A stretch of DNA of 64,000 bases from Arthrobacter sp. zg-Y919. GTDB lineage: Bacteria > Actinomycetota > Actinomycetes > Actinomycetales > Micrococcaceae. The notes under the pieces were generated by a model that ran no database searches, had not been told where the DNA came from, and saw nothing but the letters and a program-made list of their open reading frames with translations. Of the stretch, positions 33,454-43,514 are shown one piece after another (position 1 is the stretch's first letter; the number at the start of each line of letters is the position of its first letter). The position numbers and the translations under genes were made by a program. Location: NCBI RefSeq assembly GCF_030142045.1, contig NZ_CP126242.1, positions 868,001 through 932,000 of the forward strand. Reading direction: 5' to 3'.

Positions 33454-35018
33454 CACTGGAGCACGGTCAGGATGTAACGTCGGATCCCCGCCTGGACCGG
33501 ATCGTCGAGGGCATTGTCAGTATCGCGGCCGGAAACCTGACGGCCCGCATCCCCATCTCGCCGACCCGGGACCAGATCGACGCCGTCAGCACCGGTATCA
33601 ACCTCCTGGCAGCCGAACTGGACGACGTCTACCAGGACATGGAACACCGGGTGGAGTCCCGGACGCTGGAACTGCGGGAAGCACACCGGCAAATGGAGCG
33701 GATGGCCTTGTCGGATCCGCTCACGGGGCTGGGGAACCGGATAGCCCTGATGCAGCAGGTGGAGCTGGCCCTCGAGGACATGGCAGGCGGAGCGGCGGCG
33801 CCCGGCGTCCTGATGATTGATTTGGACGGTTTCAAGGAAATCAATGACAGTTTCGGGCACCGGGCCGGTGACCTGGTGCTGCAGGAAGTCGCCTCCCGGA
33901 TGCTCGCATCCGTCCCGGAGGGAAGCCTCGTGGCGCGGCTGGGCGGCGACGAATTCGCCGTGCTGCTCCCCGCCGTCGGGCGGCCCTCCGCACATGGCGT
34001 TGCCGAAGCGATCCAGGCCTCCCTCGGAGTCCGGATTCTCGTGGAGGAACTGGATGTCTGGCCCCGGGCAAGCATCGGTGCCCATGTGGCCCAGGCAGGG
34101 CAATCCGCGGAAGACCTGCTGCTGTATGCCGATACGGCAATGTACGTGGCGAAGGAGGAAGGCCCGGGACTGATCAGGTCCTTCGAACCTGTGATGCTCT
34201 ATGCCCGCCAACTGCGCCGGGAGATGGTTTCTGAACTGCGGAACGCCGTGGACCGGGACGAGTTCCGTCTGGCGTACCAGCCGGTGGTTGACCTGGTGAC
34301 CGGCCGGATGCAGGGCGTTGAGGTCCTGCTCCGCTGGGAGCACCCGACGCAGGGGCTGACCATGCCGGATGCCTTCATTCCGATGGCCGAGGAAAGCGGT
34401 GCCATCCTGCGTATCGGGCGCTGGGTGCTGCGGTCCGCACTGGAGCAGCTGGCCGCCTGGCGTGCGGAAGGGCGGAGCCAGGAGGGATTCCACGTCCGTG
34501 TGAATGTTTCGCCGTCCGAGCTGCAGAACATGGACCTGGTGGACTATGTCCGGGCTGCCCTGCGGGACACGGGTGCGGCGCCGCAGGATCTGGTCCTCGA
34601 GATCACGGAGAGCGCGTTCGTCGGCGGCGGTGACGTGGAGACCTACTCCATGAGGTCACTCAAGGCCCTGGGCGTCCGCCTGGAAATCGACGACTTCGGT
34701 ACGGGTTATTCATCCATCAGTTATCTGCGCCGGCTGCCGGTGGACACGGTCAAGGTGGACCGGGCCCTGATTGCCGATATCAGCCGTGACGAGGGCCAGC
34801 TGCAGTTTGTCGACGCAGTCCATCGGCTGATTCAGGCCGCCGGGATGGAAGCGGTTTTCGAAGGCATCGAAACACGCAACCAGGCGGGGCTCCTGCGCCG
34901 GATGGGCTGCTCCAGCGGGCAGGGGTACTTCTTCAGCCGGCCCCTGACCGCTGATCAGGTGGGGACGCTCCTGGCCAGCGGCAGCCGCCTGCCGCTGGCC
35001 ACCGAACTGCTGGCCTGA
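33429..35018 (+). CDS. Bifunctional GGDEF-EAL c-di-GMP enzyme
   Basis: 529 residues. The N-terminal 80 residues look like a soluble HAMP-type helical input (LDRIVEGIVSIAAGNLTARI ... QMERMALSDPLTGLGNR). The cyclase domain has an intact GGDEF near residue 172. The phosphodiesterase domain carries EVLLRW in place of EALLRW, with the other metal and substrate residues present: NVSPSELQ, EITESAF, IDDFGTGYSS, VKVDR, EGIET and GQGYFFSRP. Both activities could therefore exist. No membrane segment is seen. Co-translated with the STAS-like protein. Confidence 0.92.
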   Translation: MAEAVQRVTLEHGQDVTSDPRLDRIVEGIVSIAAGNLTARIPISPTRDQIDAVSTGINLLAAELDDVYQDMEHRVESRTLELREAHRQMERMALSDPLTGLGNRIALMQQVELALEDMAGGAAAPGVLMIDLDGFKEINDSFGHRAGDLVLQEVASRMLASVPEGSLVARLGGDEFAVLLPAVGRPSAHGVAEAIQASLGVRILVEELDVWPRASIGAHVAQAGQSAEDLLLYADTAMYVAKEEGPGLIRSFEPVMLYARQLRREMVSELRNAVDRDEFRLAYQPVVDLVTGRMQGVEVLLRWEHPTQGLTMPDAFIPMAEESGAILRIGRWVLRSALEQLAAWRAEGRSQEGFHVRVNVSPSELQNMDLVDYVRAALRDTGAAPQDLVLEITESAFVGGGDVETYSMRSLKALGVRLEIDDFGTGYSSISYLRRLPVDTVKVDRALIADISRDEGQLQFVDAVHRLIQAAGMEAVFEGIETRNQAGLLRRMGCSSGQGYFFSRPLTADQVGTLLASGSRLPLATELLA

Positions 35019-35038
35019 TCCGCTCCGGCGGACCTGGT

Positions 35039-35602
35039 TCAGGACCCTTTCAGGACCCGGTAGCGCAGGAACACGACCCCGTTGCCAAACCGTCTCTCCT
35101 CCAGCAGCTCGAGGTCCAGACGGAGCCCGTCCGGAAGGAACCGCTTCCCGCCGCCAATGACCACGGGCGAGAGCAGCTGCTGCAGCTCGTCGACCAGTCC
35201 CGCTTTCAGTGCCTGGCCGGCGAGGTTCGCACCGCCCACGGACACGTCGCCGTCGGACGCCTCGACCAGGGCCCGCACGGCAGCGGGAGCGAATTCCCGC
35301 TCCAGCCGGGTGCGCGGCGCGGTGACTTCGGACAGGGACCGGGAAAAGACCACCTTGTCCGCCGCCTGCCAGATCCCGGCGTATTCCAGGATGGCAGGGG
35401 GCTCGCCTTCGGCCGGCACTGAATCCCAGTACGTCATCACCTCGTACAGCTGCCGCCCGAGCAGATACGTACCGATGCTGCGGTCGAGTCCGTTGACGAA
35501 GCTATGCACCTCTTCATCGGGCATGCTCCAGTCAAAGGATCCGGCCTCATCCGCTACGTATCCGTCGAGCGAAGTGATGCTGGTGTAGATCAGCCGTCCC
35601 AT
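35039..35602 (-). CDS. Dihydrofolate reductase-like (RibD C-terminal) protein
   Basis: 187 residues starting MGRLIYTSITSLDGYVAD, the usual opening of the dihydrofolate reductase/RibD-C superfamily. DVSVGGANLAGQALKAGLVDEL matches the conserved nucleotide-binding stretch. The biological substrate is unknown; many such proteins in this phylum are uncharacterised NADPH reductases. It sits 17 bases downstream of the phosphohexomutase stop on the same strand and may be co-transcribed. Confidence 0.85.
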   Translation of the reverse strand: MGRLIYTSITSLDGYVADEAGSFDWSMPDEEVHSFVNGLDRSIGTYLLGRQLYEVMTYWDSVPAEGEPPAILEYAGIWQAADKVVFSRSLSEVTAPRTRLEREFAPAAVRALVEASDGDVSVGGANLAGQALKAGLVDELQQLLSPVVIGGGKRFLPDGLRLDLELLEERRFGNGVVFLRYRVLKGS

Positions 35603-35619
35603 GCCGGCCTCCCGCCTGG

Positions 35620-37383
35620 TTAGAGTCCCAGGGCCGTCCGTACATCCGCCAGCACGGCGTCCAGCGTCGCGCGGGCATTCGAACGCGCCGCCAGCAGCTC
35701 CGCGGCCGAACCGACGGGCTCAATCACCTCGAGGTAGCACTTGAGCTTGGGTTCGGTTCCGCTGGGCCGGATGATGACCCGGGTGTTGTCCCGGGTAATG
35801 TAGCGCAGCCCGTCTGTGGGCGGAAGGCCGTTGGCGCCCTCCGCGAGGTCGACGGCGGTGTCCACTTCCGAGCCGGCGAAGGATTTCGGCGGGTGCTCGC
35901 GCAGCCGCTGCATCATTTCGGTCAGCAGCCCCAGGTTTTCCACCCGGACGGAGAGCTGGTCGCTCTGGTGCAGGCCGTGCTGCAGTGCGAGCTCGTCGAG
36001 TTCGTCAAAGAGCGTGCGCCCCGCAGCCTTCAGTGCGGCCGCAAGTTCCGCGATCAGGACTCCGGCGGAGATGCCGTCCTTATCCCGGACCTGCCCGGGT
36101 GCAACGCAGTATCCCAGCGCTTCCTCATACCCGTAGACCAGGTTCGGCACCCGGGAGATCCACTTGAAGCCGGTGAGGGTCTCCTGGTGCTCAAAACCTG
36201 CAGCATCCGCGATGCGTGCCAGCAGGCGGGAGGAAACAATCGAGTTGGCGAAGACGACGCCGGCGCGGGTCTTCTCGCCCCGGACCTTCCAGCGGCCGTC
36301 CGCAATCCGGCGGGCGATGTGGCGGCCCAGCAGGGCACCCACTTCGTCGCCGCGGAGCATGCGCCATTCACCGGTGGCCGGATCTTTGGCGGCGACGGCG
36401 GCGCGGTCGGCGTCCGGGTCGTTGGCCAGGACAAGGTCCGCGTCCCGGTCCACGGCAAGCTTCAGGGCCAGGTCCAGTGCACCGGGTTCTTCGGGATTGG
36501 GGAAGGCGACGGTGGGGAAGTCCGGGTCCGGCAGAGCCTGCTCCGGAACCAGGGTGACCGAGGTGAAGCCGGCGCCGCGGAGTACGGCGGACATGGTTTC
36601 GCCGCCGACGCCGTGCATGGGCGTGAGGACGATGTCCAGGTCCCGTGCGGGGTAGCCTTCGCGGTGCGCGAGGTCGTCCACGCCGCCGATGTAGTCGGCA
36701 ATCAGTGACTCGGAGACTTCGGTGTAGCCGTCCGGTGCCAGCTCAATGGACTCCAGCGGCACGGTGTAGTCGATCCGGGCGGCAATCTCGGCGTCGTACG
36801 GGGTGACGATCTGCGCGCCGCGGCCCGGCCCCTTGACCGTGCGTCCACCGAGGTAGACCTTGTAGCCGTTGTCCGCCGCCGGGTTGTGGCTGGCGGTGAC
36901 CATGACGCCTGCATCCGTGTCCAGTGCACGCACCGCGTAGGCGAGCAGCGGCGTCGGCAGCGTGCAGGGCAGCAGGAACGTTTCAATGCCCGCGGCACCG
37001 AAGACGGCAGCTGTTTCCAGGGCGAAGTCCTTCGACTTGTACCGGGCGTCGTAGCCGATGACGGCGCTGGGGGTCCAGCTGTCGCCGGCAGTGTCCTGGA
37101 GGAAGGACGCGATACCGGCAGCGGTGCGCCGCACCACCACGCGGTTCATCCGGTTGGGGCCGGCGCCCAGCTCCGCACGCAGCCCCGCAGTCCCGAATTC
37201 CAACGTGCCGGCGAAGCGGTCCGCCAGTTCTTCGGCCGCCGCCGCTGCCGCAGCGTCCGTACCGTCCGAGATGGTGCGCAGGAGGGTGCGGAGCTGGCGC
37301 ACGGTGTCAGGATCGGGATCGCTGTCGGCCCATTCCTGCGCGACGGCGGTGAGTTCTTCGAGTTCAGCGGGAATCAGAGTCAT
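35620..37383 (-). CDS. Phosphohexomutase (phosphomannomutase/phosphoglucomutase)
   Basis: A 587-residue alpha-D-phosphohexomutase interconverting sugar 1- and 6-phosphates, or pentose phosphates. Motifs: FGTAGLRAELGAG near the N-terminus, the phosphoserine loop TASHNP (Ser165), the metal-binding DPDADR and a C-terminal RPSGTEPKLK phosphate-binding loop. Length is that of the long PMM/PGM2-like class, which includes phosphopentomutases; next to punA and near deoC, phosphopentomutase activity is attractive. Lies upstream of the reductase-like gene. Confidence 0.92.
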   Translation of the reverse strand: MTLIPAELEELTAVAQEWADSDPDPDTVRQLRTLLRTISDGTDAAAAAAAEELADRFAGTLEFGTAGLRAELGAGPNRMNRVVVRRTAAGIASFLQDTAGDSWTPSAVIGYDARYKSKDFALETAAVFGAAGIETFLLPCTLPTPLLAYAVRALDTDAGVMVTASHNPAADNGYKVYLGGRTVKGPGRGAQIVTPYDAEIAARIDYTVPLESIELAPDGYTEVSESLIADYIGGVDDLAHREGYPARDLDIVLTPMHGVGGETMSAVLRGAGFTSVTLVPEQALPDPDFPTVAFPNPEEPGALDLALKLAVDRDADLVLANDPDADRAAVAAKDPATGEWRMLRGDEVGALLGRHIARRIADGRWKVRGEKTRAGVVFANSIVSSRLLARIADAAGFEHQETLTGFKWISRVPNLVYGYEEALGYCVAPGQVRDKDGISAGVLIAELAAALKAAGRTLFDELDELALQHGLHQSDQLSVRVENLGLLTEMMQRLREHPPKSFAGSEVDTAVDLAEGANGLPPTDGLRYITRDNTRVIIRPSGTEPKLKCYLEVIEPVGSAAELLAARSNARATLDAVLADVRTALGL

Positions 37384-37438
37384 GTTGTGTACCTACTGTT
37401 GTGGTGCTGGTGCGGATAGCTGAGCGGCGCCGAAGCTG

Positions 37439-38239
37439 CTAGATCTTGTTGATGATCTCGGCGAGCAGCTTGGAAATGCGCGGTCCGGCGGCCTGTCCGG
37501 CTTCCAGGACCTCGCCGTGGCTCAGTGCCACCGGGCTGATGCCTGCTGCCAGGTTGGTGACCAGGGAGATCCCGAAGACCTCCATGCCGGCGTGGCGCGC
37601 GGCGATGGCTTCGAGGGCCGTGGACATACCTACCAGGTCGGCGCCGATGGTCTTGGCGTAACGGACCTCGGCGGGGGTTTCGTAGTGCGGACCCGTGAAC
37701 TGGGCGTAGACACCTTCATCGAGGGTGGGGTCCACGGTGCGGGCTACATCGCGCAGGCGCGAAGAGTAGAGGTCCGTCAGGTCCACGAACGTGGCGCCTT
37801 CGAGCGGGGATGCGGCCGTGAGGTTGAGGTGGTCGCTGATGAGCACCGGAGTGCCGGGCTGCCAGTCGGGGTTCAACCCGCCGCAGCCGTTGGTGAGGAC
37901 CATGACCTTGGCGCCGGCGGCTGCTGCCGTGCGGACGCCGTGGACGACGGCGCGGACACCCTTGCCCTCGTAGTAATGCGTGCGTGCACCCAGGACGAGG
38001 GCGCGCTTGCCGTCGGTGGTGAGGACGGAGCGGATGGTGCCGACGTGCCCCTGCACGGCCGGAGCGGAGAAGCCCGGGATATCGGCGGCGGAAAGCGTAG
38101 CGGTGGTCTCGCCGATCAGTTCGGCGGCTTCACCCCAGCCGCTTCCAAGTACGAGGGCAATGTCGTGGGAGGGCACGCCGGTGTGCTCTGCAATGTAGTC
38201 GGCGGCCTGCTGGGCAAGTTCAAATGGGTCGTTAGTCAC
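37439..38239 (-). CDS. punA: Purine-nucleoside phosphorylase
   Basis: 266 residues of the trimeric PNP class. Phosphorolyses inosine and guanosine to base and ribose 1-phosphate. Seen: VLGSGWGEAAE at the N-terminus, ARTHYYEGKG, the purine-site segment VLTNGCGGLN, and GMSTALEAIAARHAGMEV. GTG start at 38239. The phosphohexomutase gene follows 55 bases downstream on the same strand, a logical pair for sugar-phosphate processing. Confidence 0.93.
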   Translation of the reverse strand: MTNDPFELAQQAADYIAEHTGVPSHDIALVLGSGWGEAAELIGETTATLSAADIPGFSAPAVQGHVGTIRSVLTTDGKRALVLGARTHYYEGKGVRAVVHGVRTAAAAGAKVMVLTNGCGGLNPDWQPGTPVLISDHLNLTAASPLEGATFVDLTDLYSSRLRDVARTVDPTLDEGVYAQFTGPHYETPAEVRYAKTIGADLVGMSTALEAIAARHAGMEVFGISLVTNLAAGISPVALSHGEVLEAGQAAGPRISKLLAEIINKI

Positions 38240-38330
38240 TTAACAAACTTACAGCCTGCAGGGACCACCGGAGTCCGCGCCGGAGGCCACCGTTTGAGCA
38301 GCGTCACTGGATGGGACAGAATAGAGCCTT

Positions 38331-39737
38331 GTGACCAGCCAACTAGATTTTACTGCCCGGAAACTTGCGATTCTCGGAGGGGGCCCCGGCGGCTACGAGG
38401 CTGCCCTCGTGGCGGCATCCCTCGGCGCCGACGTAACCATTGTCGAACGGCAGGGACTGGGCGGCTCTGCGGTGCTCACCGACGTCGTTCCCTCCAAAAC
38501 GCTTATCGCCACCGCCGACGTGATGACCCGGATGAACGCTGCCCGGAACCTCGGCGTGGAATTCGGGGACGTCGCCTCACCGGTCTTCGCGGACCTCAAG
38601 GTGGTCAACCACCGTCTGCTGGCCCTGGCCAAGGAGCAGTCCAACGACATCCGCAGCACCCTCGAACGGGTGGGTGTGAAGGTGAAGATCGGCGACGGCC
38701 GGCTGCTGGACAACTCCACCATTGAGGTCACCGCCCCGGACGGCACCGTGGAAACGGTCACGGCCGAGGCGCTGCTGATTGCCACCGGCGCCAACCCCCG
38801 CGAGCTGGACACGTCCGTGCCGGACGGCGAACGGATCTTCACCTGGAAGCAGATCTACAACCTCACCGAGGTTCCGGAGCACCTGATTGTCATCGGCTCC
38901 GGCGTGACCGGCGCTGAATTCGCGTCCGCGTATAACGGCCTGGGGAGCAAGGTCACACTGATCTCCAGCCGCGACCGTGTGCTGCCGGGCGAGGATGCGG
39001 ATGCCGCCGTCGTCCTGGAGGACGTCTTCCAGGCCCGCGGCATGACGGTGCTCAGCCGGTGCCGTGCGGATTCCGTGAAGAACACCGGCGACGGGGTGCT
39101 GGTGACCCTCGCGGACGGCCGCACCCTTGAGGGCAGCCACTGCCTCGTGGCCGTCGGCGCCATCCCGAACACGGCCGGAATCGGTCTGGAAGAGGCCGGC
39201 GTGCAGCTCGACGAGCGCGGCCAGATCCGGGTCGACGGCGTCTCCCGCACCACGGCGGACAATGTCTACGCCGCAGGGGACTGCACCGGTGTGTTCAACC
39301 TGGCGTCCGTGGCGGCCATGCAGGGCCGCATCGCGGTGGCGCACCTCATGGGCGACGGCGTGAGGCCGCTGAAGCTCAAGACAGTGGCGTCGAACATCTT
39401 CACGTCCCCGGAAATTGCATCCGTGGGTGTCACCGAAGCCGACGTCGCCGAGGGCCGCTACCAGGGCGACGTCATCAAGCTCTCCCTGCACACGAACGCC
39501 CGCGCCAAGATGATGGACGTCAAGGAGGGCTTCGTGAAGATCATTGCCCGCAAGGGCTCCGGAAGCGTGATTGGCGGCGTCGTGGTGGGGCCGCGTGCCT
39601 CGGAGCTGATCTTCCCGATCGCCATTGCCGTCACGCAGAAGCTGCATGTGGATGACCTGGCCAACACCTTTGCCGTGTACCCGTCCCTCACCGGATCTAT
39701 TTCGGAGGCTGCCCGGCGGCTGCACGTGCATCTGTAG
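38331..39737 (+). CDS. LpdA-type NAD(P)H quinone reductase
   Basis: A 468-residue flavoprotein of the pyridine nucleotide-disulfide family. FAD motif LAILGGGPGGYEAAL, NAD motif VIGSGVTGAEFAS, and FAD-binding VYAAGDCTGVFNLAS are intact. The redox-active CxxxxC expected after GLGG is replaced by SAVLTDVVPSK, so it cannot be a true dihydrolipoamide dehydrogenase. This matches mycobacterial LpdA (Rv3303c-like) quinone reductases. GTG start at 38331, divergent from punA. A strong terminator follows. Confidence 0.88.
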   Translation: MTSQLDFTARKLAILGGGPGGYEAALVAASLGADVTIVERQGLGGSAVLTDVVPSKTLIATADVMTRMNAARNLGVEFGDVASPVFADLKVVNHRLLALAKEQSNDIRSTLERVGVKVKIGDGRLLDNSTIEVTAPDGTVETVTAEALLIATGANPRELDTSVPDGERIFTWKQIYNLTEVPEHLIVIGSGVTGAEFASAYNGLGSKVTLISSRDRVLPGEDADAAVVLEDVFQARGMTVLSRCRADSVKNTGDGVLVTLADGRTLEGSHCLVAVGAIPNTAGIGLEEAGVQLDERGQIRVDGVSRTTADNVYAAGDCTGVFNLASVAAMQGRIAVAHLMGDGVRPLKLKTVASNIFTSPEIASVGVTEADVAEGRYQGDVIKLSLHTNARAKMMDVKEGFVKIIARKGSGSVIGGVVVGPRASELIFPIAIAVTQKLHVDDLANTFAVYPSLTGSISEAARRLHVHL

Positions 39738-39751
39738 GGATTACTCTTTTC

Positions 39752-39797
39752 ATTCCCGCGTCCGCGGCGGATCATCCGTCGCGGGCGCGGGATTTTT
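39752..39797 (+). terminator. Intrinsic terminator after the quinone reductase gene
   Basis: A long GC-rich imperfect stem, ATTCCCGCGTCCGCG paired against the segment ending CGCGGGCGCGGGAT, followed by TTTTTT. A classic rho-independent terminator. Confidence 0.85.
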
Positions 39798-39958
39798 TAT
39801 GTCCGATTAGTGGATTGCGGGAAGCCCATTGCCCGGTTTTTCGGAGCGGCCGATGACGGATGACGAAATGTGTGTCCAGTATTTGGACAGAAATCTCACA
39901 TGACGGACTCGGGCTCCTAGGATATGGATACTTCAATTCCTCTTGCGAAAGAGTTCCA

Positions 39959-41374
39959 ATGTCTACAAAGAATCCCTCCGCGTCAGCGGCGCCGGCTAAA
40001 GCCAATTCCAAGGGCCGTGTGATTGTTGCCAGCCTCGTCGGAACCTCCATCGAGTTTTATGACTTCTACGTCTACGCTACGGCCGCGGTCCTGGTCTTTC
40101 CCCGGTTGTTTTTTCCAAACGCCGAGGGGGTAACCGCCCTGCTCAGCTCGTTCGCCGTGTTTGGGGTGGCCTTTATTGCACGGCCGCTGGGCTCCATCGT
40201 CTTCGGGCACTTCGGTGACAGGGTGGGCCGCAAGGGAACACTGGTGGCCTCTCTGCTGACCATGGGCATCGCCACGTTCCTGATCGGCTGCCTGCCGACC
40301 GCGGAAAACGGCTGGACGATCCTTGCTCCGGCAATGCTGGTGGTCCTGCGGTTTGCCCAGGGCCTGGCCCTGGGTGGGGAATGGTCCGGAGCCGCGCTGC
40401 TCGCCACAGAGAACGCGCCGGCCAACAAGCGTGCCGTCTGGGGAACCTTCCCGCAGCTGGGCGCGCCGATCGGCTTTATCCTGGCCAACGGCCTGTTCCT
40501 GCTGCTGAGCTTCCAGCTGGATGCCGAACAGTTCGACTCCTGGGGCTGGCGCGTACCGTTCCTGGCCAGCGCCGTCATGGTGATCATCGGCCTGTACGTC
40601 CGTCTGAAGCTGGTTGAGACGCCGGCCTTCCAGAAGGTTGTGGATTCGGGCGAGGTCAGCAAACTGCCCCTGAGCCGCGCCTTCAAATACAGCTGGCGCC
40701 AGATGATAGCCGGCACCTTCATCATGCTGGCAACGTATGTGCTCTTCTACTTGATGACCACCTTCACCCTGTCCTACGGCACCGCTGCCAAGTCCGAGGA
40801 AGCCGCCCGTGCCGCGGCGGAGAAGAGCGGCAAGGTATTCGACCCCGAGACCTTCGCCGCCGGCCTGGGCTACGCCCGCAACGATTTCCTGATCATGCTG
40901 ATTATCGGCGTGGTGTTCTTCGGAGTCTTCACGCTCGTCGCCGGTCCGCTGGCGGAGAAGTTCGGGCGCCGCAAGACACTGCTGGTGGTGACCGCCGGCA
41001 TCTTCCTCTTCGGCTTCACGTTCTCGCCGCTGCTGGGCGGCGGAACCGTAGGGGTGATGGCGCTGCTGATCATCGGCTTCACCCTGATGGGGCTGACCTT
41101 CGGACCCATGGGAGCCCTTCTGCCCGAGCTGTTCCCGACCAATGTGCGCTACACGGGCTCGGCCATTGCCTACAACTTCTCCTCGATCCTGGGTGCGGCA
41201 GTGGCACCGTTCATCGCCGTCGCCCTGTGGCAGGCCGCGGACGGCAGCCCGTGGCTGGTGGGCATCTACCTGTCCTCCATGGCGGTGCTGACCCTGGTAG
41301 CCCTGTTCGTGACGAAGGAGACGCGCGACGTCGACTACGAAAACAACTCCAGTGAGGCCGTGAAGGTCGTCTAG
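39959..41374 (+). CDS. MFS transporter, metabolite:H+ symporter type
   Basis: 471 residues with about 12 membrane helices. GTSIEFYDFYVYATAA at the start and RPLGSIVFGHFGDRVGRKG between helices 2 and 3 are typical of the MHS (ProP/ShiA/KgtP-like) group, which imports organic acids or osmolytes with protons. The ATG at 39959 follows GAAAGAG; the upstream in-frame extension does not resemble the family. Substrate cannot be assigned. It stands alone between two terminators. Confidence 0.9.
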   Translation: MSTKNPSASAAPAKANSKGRVIVASLVGTSIEFYDFYVYATAAVLVFPRLFFPNAEGVTALLSSFAVFGVAFIARPLGSIVFGHFGDRVGRKGTLVASLLTMGIATFLIGCLPTAENGWTILAPAMLVVLRFAQGLALGGEWSGAALLATENAPANKRAVWGTFPQLGAPIGFILANGLFLLLSFQLDAEQFDSWGWRVPFLASAVMVIIGLYVRLKLVETPAFQKVVDSGEVSKLPLSRAFKYSWRQMIAGTFIMLATYVLFYLMTTFTLSYGTAAKSEEAARAAAEKSGKVFDPETFAAGLGYARNDFLIMLIIGVVFFGVFTLVAGPLAEKFGRRKTLLVVTAGIFLFGFTFSPLLGGGTVGVMALLIIGFTLMGLTFGPMGALLPELFPTNVRYTGSAIAYNFSSILGAAVAPFIAVALWQAADGSPWLVGIYLSSMAVLTLVALFVTKETRDVDYENNSSEAVKVV

Positions 41375-41386
41375 CCGGTTCAATGC

Positions 41387-41430
41387 AGCAGGCCCGGTTC
41401 CCTTGGTGGGAACCGGGCCTGCTTTATTTT
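41387..41430. terminator. Bidirectional terminator between the MFS and carboxylase genes
   Basis: A perfect 16-base stem, AGCAGGCCCGGTTCCC at 41387-41402 with 41408-41423, five-base loop, then TTATTTT on the + strand. It lies between convergent genes. Confidence 0.88.
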
Positions 41431-41465
41431 GGGTGCTTCTGCTGGTGTCTCCCGTTTGTCCGGGA

Positions 41466-43268
41466 TTAGTCCTGGATGGAGGCGATGACGGCACCGGCGG
41501 AGACTGTCGCGCCGGGGAGGGCGCTCAGGCCCGTGATGGTGCCGGACTTGTGCGCAGTCAACGGCTGTTCCATCTTCATGGCTTCCAGCACCACGACGAG
41601 GTCGCCCTCGTTGACTTCGGCTCCATCCTCGACGGCAACCTTGACGATGGTTCCCTGCATGGGGGAGGTGAGGTCGTCGCCAGCGGCAGCGGTGGACGCT
41701 CCGCCCCGGGAGCGCTTGCGGGCCTTCCCGTTGCCCCGAGTGCCGTTGGACGCGCCGTTGGCAGGGGCGCCCAGCCCGGCCGGCAGCACGACTTCCAGCC
41801 GCTTGCCGCCTACCTCGACGGTGACGCGCTGGCGCTCGTCGTCGTCGCCTGTTCCCGGCTCGCCGTTCCACGCCGGAATGGTGTTCACAAACTCGGTCTC
41901 GATCCAGCGGGTATGCACGCCGAACGTGTCCTCGCCCGTGAATGCGGGGTCTGCTGTGACGGCGCGGTGGAAGGGCAGCACGGTGGGGAGCCCGGCGACG
42001 TCGATCTCCGCCAGCGCGCGCCGCGCCCGCTCCAGTGCCTGGCGGCGGGTGGAGCCGGTGACAATCAGCTTGGCGAGCATGGAATCGAAGTTCCCGCCCA
42101 CGGTTTCACCGGCTTCGATGCCTGAGTCCACGCGGACGCCCGGCCCGGTGGGCAGCTTGAAATCGGAAACCGTGCCGGGAGCGGGCATGAAATTGCGGCC
42201 CGGATCTTCACCGTTGATGCGGAACTCGAAGGAGTGTCCGCGCACTTCGGGATCGCCGTAGCCCAGTGCTTCGCCGCGGGCGATGCGGAACTGTTCGCGG
42301 ACCAGGTCCAGCCCCGTGACTTCCTCGGACACCGGGTGTTCCACCTGGAGCCGGGTGTTGACCTCCAGGAAGGAGATGGTGCCGTCCTTGCCGACCAGGA
42401 ATTCGCAGGTTCCGGCACCCTGGTAGCCGGCCTCCTTCAGGATGGCCTTCGACGCCGAGTAGAGGCTGGCGTTCTGTTCCTCGGTGAGGAACGGTGCCGG
42501 TGCTTCCTCGACCAGCTTCTGGTTGCGGCGCTGCAGGGAGCAGTCGCGGGTGGAGACGACGACGACGTTGCCGTAGGCGTCGGCCAGGCACTGGGTTTCC
42601 ACATGGCGGGGTGCGTCAAGGAAGCGCTCGATGAAGCACTCGCCGCGGCCAAACGCGGCCGTGGCCTCACGGACGGCGGAATCAAACATCTCGGGGATTT
42701 CCTCGCGGGTCCGGGCGACCTTGATGCCGCGGCCGCCGCCGCCGAATGCAGCCTTGATGGCCAGCGGGAGTCCGTGCCGGTCCGCGAAATCCAGGACGTC
42801 CTGGGCGGATTCCACCGGATCCTGCGTGCCCGGAACCAGCGGGGCGCCGACCTTGGCGGCGATGTGCCGGGCCTGGACCTTGTCACCCAGGGAGGAAATC
42901 GCGCTGGGGGAGGGGCCGATCCAGGTCAGTCCCGCGTCAATGACGCGCTGGGCAAATTCGGCGTTTTCCGAGAGGAACCCGTAGCCCGGGTGGATGGCGT
43001 CGGCGCCTGCGCGGGCTGCGGCGTCGAGGATCTTTCCCATATCCAGGTAGGACTCGGCGGCGGTGCTGCCGCCCAGCGCGTAGGCCTCATCTGCGAGGCG
43101 GACGTGAAGGGCGTCGCGGTCCGGATCGGCGTAGACCGCAACGGCGGCAATTCCTTCGTCTCGCGCGGCCCGGATAACCCGTACTGCAATCTCGCCGCGG
43201 TTGGCAATGAGGATCTTGGTGAGTGCCTTTGCGGGGGTCGCAGCAGGCGCGGGGGTGTTCTGGCTCAT
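41466..43268 (-). CDS. Acyl-CoA carboxylase alpha subunit (biotin carboxylase + BCCP)
   Basis: 600 residues. Biotin carboxylase domain: [46 protein letters not shown] and [19 protein letters not shown] short Gly/Arg/Lys linker leads to the C-terminal BCCP with the biotinylated lysine in EAMKMEQP (about residue 565). It pairs with the beta and epsilon subunits at 48673-50522 and the biotin ligase at 51687 to make acetyl- or propionyl-CoA carboxylase for malonyl/methylmalonyl-CoA. Called accA3-like; the exact paralogue is not certain. Confidence 0.94.
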   Translation of the reverse strand: MSQNTPAPAATPAKALTKILIANRGEIAVRVIRAARDEGIAAVAVYADPDRDALHVRLADEAYALGGSTAAESYLDMGKILDAAARAGADAIHPGYGFLSENAEFAQRVIDAGLTWIGPSPSAISSLGDKVQARHIAAKVGAPLVPGTQDPVESAQDVLDFADRHGLPLAIKAAFGGGGRGIKVARTREEIPEMFDSAVREATAAFGRGECFIERFLDAPRHVETQCLADAYGNVVVVSTRDCSLQRRNQKLVEEAPAPFLTEEQNASLYSASKAILKEAGYQGAGTCEFLVGKDGTISFLEVNTRLQVEHPVSEEVTGLDLVREQFRIARGEALGYGDPEVRGHSFEFRINGEDPGRNFMPAPGTVSDFKLPTGPGVRVDSGIEAGETVGGNFDSMLAKLIVTGSTRRQALERARRALAEIDVAGLPTVLPFHRAVTADPAFTGEDTFGVHTRWIETEFVNTIPAWNGEPGTGDDDERQRVTVEVGGKRLEVVLPAGLGAPANGASNGTRGNGKARKRSRGGASTAAAGDDLTSPMQGTIVKVAVEDGAEVNEGDLVVVLEAMKMEQPLTAHKSGTITGLSALPGATVSAGAVIASIQD

Positions 43269-43514
43269 TGGTGCACTGGCTCCTTTTGATCTCTTCGGAG
43301 CCTAGCGCGGTTTTGTGGTCTCGGGCCATAATACGTGCTGTTTCTGCGTGGGAACGGTCCATTCGTTGTGGGGATTCTACAAAGCGGAGGTTGCCCGGGT
43401 GTGAGGCGATGCGCCTCCCAGCTTTCCTCCACATGTCGATTGGGTTTGCCGGCCGCTTCACCGTCGGTGCTGCACGGGGTGGAGTGCACATGCTCTCGGG
43501 TAGTTGATGAACGT

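Noticed and set aside
39983..41494. Long minus-strand open frame across the MFS gene
   Set aside because: The + strand gives a clear 12-helix transporter; the antisense translation is Gly/His/Arg/Gln-rich with no recognisable domain.
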